A DNA stretch of 6,406 bases from Oscillospiraceae bacterium (GTDB taxonomy: Bacteria; Bacillota; Clostridia; Oscillospirales; Oscillospiraceae). This document shows positions 5,544 through 6,406 of this stretch, one piece after another; position 1 is the first letter of the stretch; each line of letters starts with the position of its first letter. Where the stretch lies: contig JAISKY010000236.1 in NCBI GenBank assembly GCA_031260745.1, forward strand, positions 1 through 6,406. Direction: 5' to 3'. The translations under genes were made by a program, and so were the position numbers. The notes beneath the pieces are model-generated. The model was not told the DNA's origin and searched no databases. It saw only the letters and a program-made list of their open reading frames with translations.

Positions 5544-5572
5544 AGTATACCGCATTTCGGATAATTTGTCAA
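5544..5572 (-). promoter_or_regulatory. Sigma-70/sigma-A-type promoter of the phosphodiester glycosidase gene
   Basis: Minus-strand TTGACA (5567-5572), a 17-base spacer, then TATACT (5544-5549, five of six to consensus). The expected start near 5537 gives a leader of roughly 37 bases. It is back-to-back with the promoter at 5645-5673, with an AT-rich stretch of 72 bases between them in which I see no clear operator. Confidence 0.8.
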
Positions 5573-5644
5573 GTTAAAGATTACATAAATGGAAATTGGT
5601 TAACGATATTTTAGTAAATAAATCTATTTTCGTTGTAAAAACAA

Positions 5645-5673
5645 TGGACAACTCGCGGTTTACGGAGTATAAT
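5645..5673 (+). promoter_or_regulatory. Sigma-70/sigma-A-type promoter of the Cys-rich protein gene
   Basis: TGGACA (5645-5650, five of six), a 17-base spacer, then a perfect TATAAT (5668-5673). Transcription should begin near 5680, leaving only about 20 bases of leader, nearly all of it the Shine-Dalgarno. Confidence 0.82.
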
Positions 5674-5698
5674 CAAAGTAAGCTAAGGGGGTGAGAAT

Positions 5699-5941
5699 AT
5701 GATTTACGGTTGTCCGGGAGCCGCCGCTTTGCGGGGAACTCCGACGATTACGGAAAAAGTCTGCCCGGAGTGCGGACGCGAAATCGAGATATTCTCGATT
5801 GATACTCACGTAGTTTGCGAATGCGGCTTTATCGCCTACAACGACGCGCAATCGTGCATAAAGTGGTGCAAGCACGCCAAAGAATGCGTCGGCGAGGAAG
5901 TCTACGAAAAGTTTATGGCTCAACGCGCCGCCGCGCCATAG
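5699..5941 (+). CDS. Small eight-cysteine zinc-ribbon-like protein (80 aa)
   Basis: The 80 residues contain cysteines at 5, 22, 25, 40, 42, 53, 57 and 63: a CPEC knuckle, then CEC, then C-x3-C-x5-C. The core (CPECGREIEIFSIDTHVVCECG followed by YNDAQSCIKWCKHAKECVGEE) matches a family I remember from anaerobic bacteria. Members are often labelled 'phosphohydrolase' only because some are fused or adjacent to HD domains; no HD domain is present here. The likely property is binding zinc or another metal; the cellular role is unknown. AAGGGGGTGA at 5685-5694 is nine of ten to the ideal Shine-Dalgarno and four bases before ATG 5699, so expression could be high. It stands alone between its own promoter and a hairpin at 6007-6037. 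The first 18 residues look less conserved and may be a flexible lead. Confidence 0.88.
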   Translation: MIYGCPGAAALRGTPTITEKVCPECGREIEIFSIDTHVVCECGFIAYNDAQSCIKWCKHAKECVGEEVYEKFMAQRAAAP

Positions 5942-6006
5942 CGCGCTATACTAAAGCGGGAGCGGCGCAGAGCCGCCGTCTGCCGCTGATAATGCCCTAC
6001 GGCGCG

Positions 6007-6037
6007 ATTAGGACGGACACCCGGTGTCCGTCCTAAT
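6007..6037. terminator. Long perfect hairpin after the Cys-rich gene
   Basis: The 31-base palindrome runs ATTAGGACGGACAC… and back, with arms 6007-6021 and 6023-6037 and C6022 at the centre, about 14 usable pairs. The plus strand continues TTAATCTTGT, a weak U-rich tail; the minus side continues with GC-rich sequence, so it fits the plus-strand gene better. It may also serve the convergent CHAP gene ending at 6065. A smaller GCGGC/GCCGC stem (5962-5966 with 5972-5976) precedes it. Confidence 0.75.
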
Positions 6038-6064
6038 TTAATCTTGTCACGTTGTCAATCGCGG

Positions 6065-6406
6065 TTAAGCTGTCTGCTGAAAGTTAGCCGTTATGTACCC
6101 TACCGGAGTTCGGGTTTCCACAAATTCACTGAACGGCAGTTTTTTCAGAATAGCGTCGCGGCCGCTGTCATACATACCGTTACCGCTGCCGTCGGCGTTA
6201 GATTCCGTAAAATAGATATACTCCGGAGCGCCCTTAGCGTCGCGGGTGATATTCTCGATAAATATAACGTGTCCGTATTTTCCGGTAACGCTTACCGCGA
6301 TTGAGTACGGCGATATTTTGTCCGCGCCCTCGGCGATTTTCACTTGCGGGTCGGACATACTTAAATCAAGCCAGTTTTTAGCGTTGCTTACAAAGCTAAG
6401 TTTAAG
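6065..6406 (-). CDS. CHAP-domain protein, C-terminal part (partial, truncated by window edge)
   Basis: The frame is open on the minus strand from the window edge to TAA at 6065-6067, giving 113 residues. The ATG at 6358 is internal: upstream codons continue in frame as FVSNAKNWLDLS, which fits CHAP sequences (…NAKxW…). Further CHAP-like features are ISPYSIAVSVTGKYGHVIFIEN, containing the probable catalytic His (residue 46 of the fragment), YFTESNADG, and the terminal PVGYI strand. CHAP proteins are cysteine amidases/peptidases, mostly peptidoglycan hydrolases or wall-remodelling enzymes. The catalytic Cys would lie upstream, outside the window, so activity cannot be confirmed, and any signal peptide or binding domains are not visible. 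It converges on the Cys-rich gene across the hairpin at 6007-6037. Confidence 0.8.
   Translation of the reverse strand, partial: LKLSFVSNAKNWLDLSMSDPQVKIAEGADKISPYSIAVSVTGKYGHVIFIENITRDAKGAPEYIYFTESNADGSGNGMYDSGRDAILKKLPFSEFVETRTPVGYITANFQQTA

Noticed and set aside
5602..5634. AACGA…TCGTT dyad between divergent promoters as an operator
   Set aside because: Only five bases per arm with a long AT-rich centre, which is within chance expectation for such sequence.

Overview
This window looks like an ordinary chromosomal stretch of a low-to-mid-GC Gram-positive-type bacterium, most likely a Clostridia-like Firmicute. The reasons are strong AGGAGG-type ribosome binding sites, several sigma-70/sigma-A promoters with TTGACA boxes and exact 17-bp spacers, a GatCAB amidotransferase operon, a CHAP-type cell-wall hydrolase fragment, and a small Cys-rich protein of a type I associate with anaerobic Firmicutes. 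The taxonomic call is an inference with moderate confidence.

Layout. (1) Positions 1-1524, plus strand: the last codons of gatA overlap gatB by ATGA. The gatB frame carries an apparent in-frame insertion of a small C-rich/G-rich palindromic repeat. A long perfect hairpin at 1572-1599 separates gatB from the convergent gene that follows. (2) Positions 1631-4164, minus strand: a thiolase, a small acidic orphan gene and a short-chain dehydrogenase (SDR) read in that order from a good promoter at 4203-4231. The orphan gene lies in a roughly 447-bp segment flanked by an exact 33-bp direct repeat. One copy of that repeat is the thiolase 3' end, and the other is a displaced thiolase tail that still has its own stop codon. 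The simplest reading is that this segment was inserted at the 3' end of the thiolase gene, supplied new final codons, and split an older thiolase-SDR operon. (3) Positions 4261-4389, plus strand: a promoter facing away from the thiolase promoter, followed about 90 bp later by a strong intrinsic terminator with no credible ORF between them. This is a candidate small RNA. (4) Positions 4397-5500, minus strand: a membrane-anchored phosphodiester glycosidase with its own promoter. (5) Positions 5645-6037, plus strand: a single-gene unit (promoter, near-perfect Shine-Dalgarno, 80-residue eight-cysteine protein, hairpin). (6) Positions 6065-6406, minus strand: the C-terminal part of a CHAP-domain protein running off the window edge.

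How the genes fit together. GatA and GatB belong to the tRNA-dependent amidotransferase. The thiolase and SDR could act on the same 3-oxoacyl-CoA type of intermediate (condensation or cleavage, then keto/hydroxy interconversion), although their substrates cannot be read from sequence. The glycosidase and CHAP protein both suggest cell-envelope glycan work, but they are separate transcription units. I see no CRISPR array, tRNA, rRNA, transposase or integrase. The observations most worth following are the 33-bp-repeat-flanked insertion, the candidate small RNA, and the repeat inserted within gatB.
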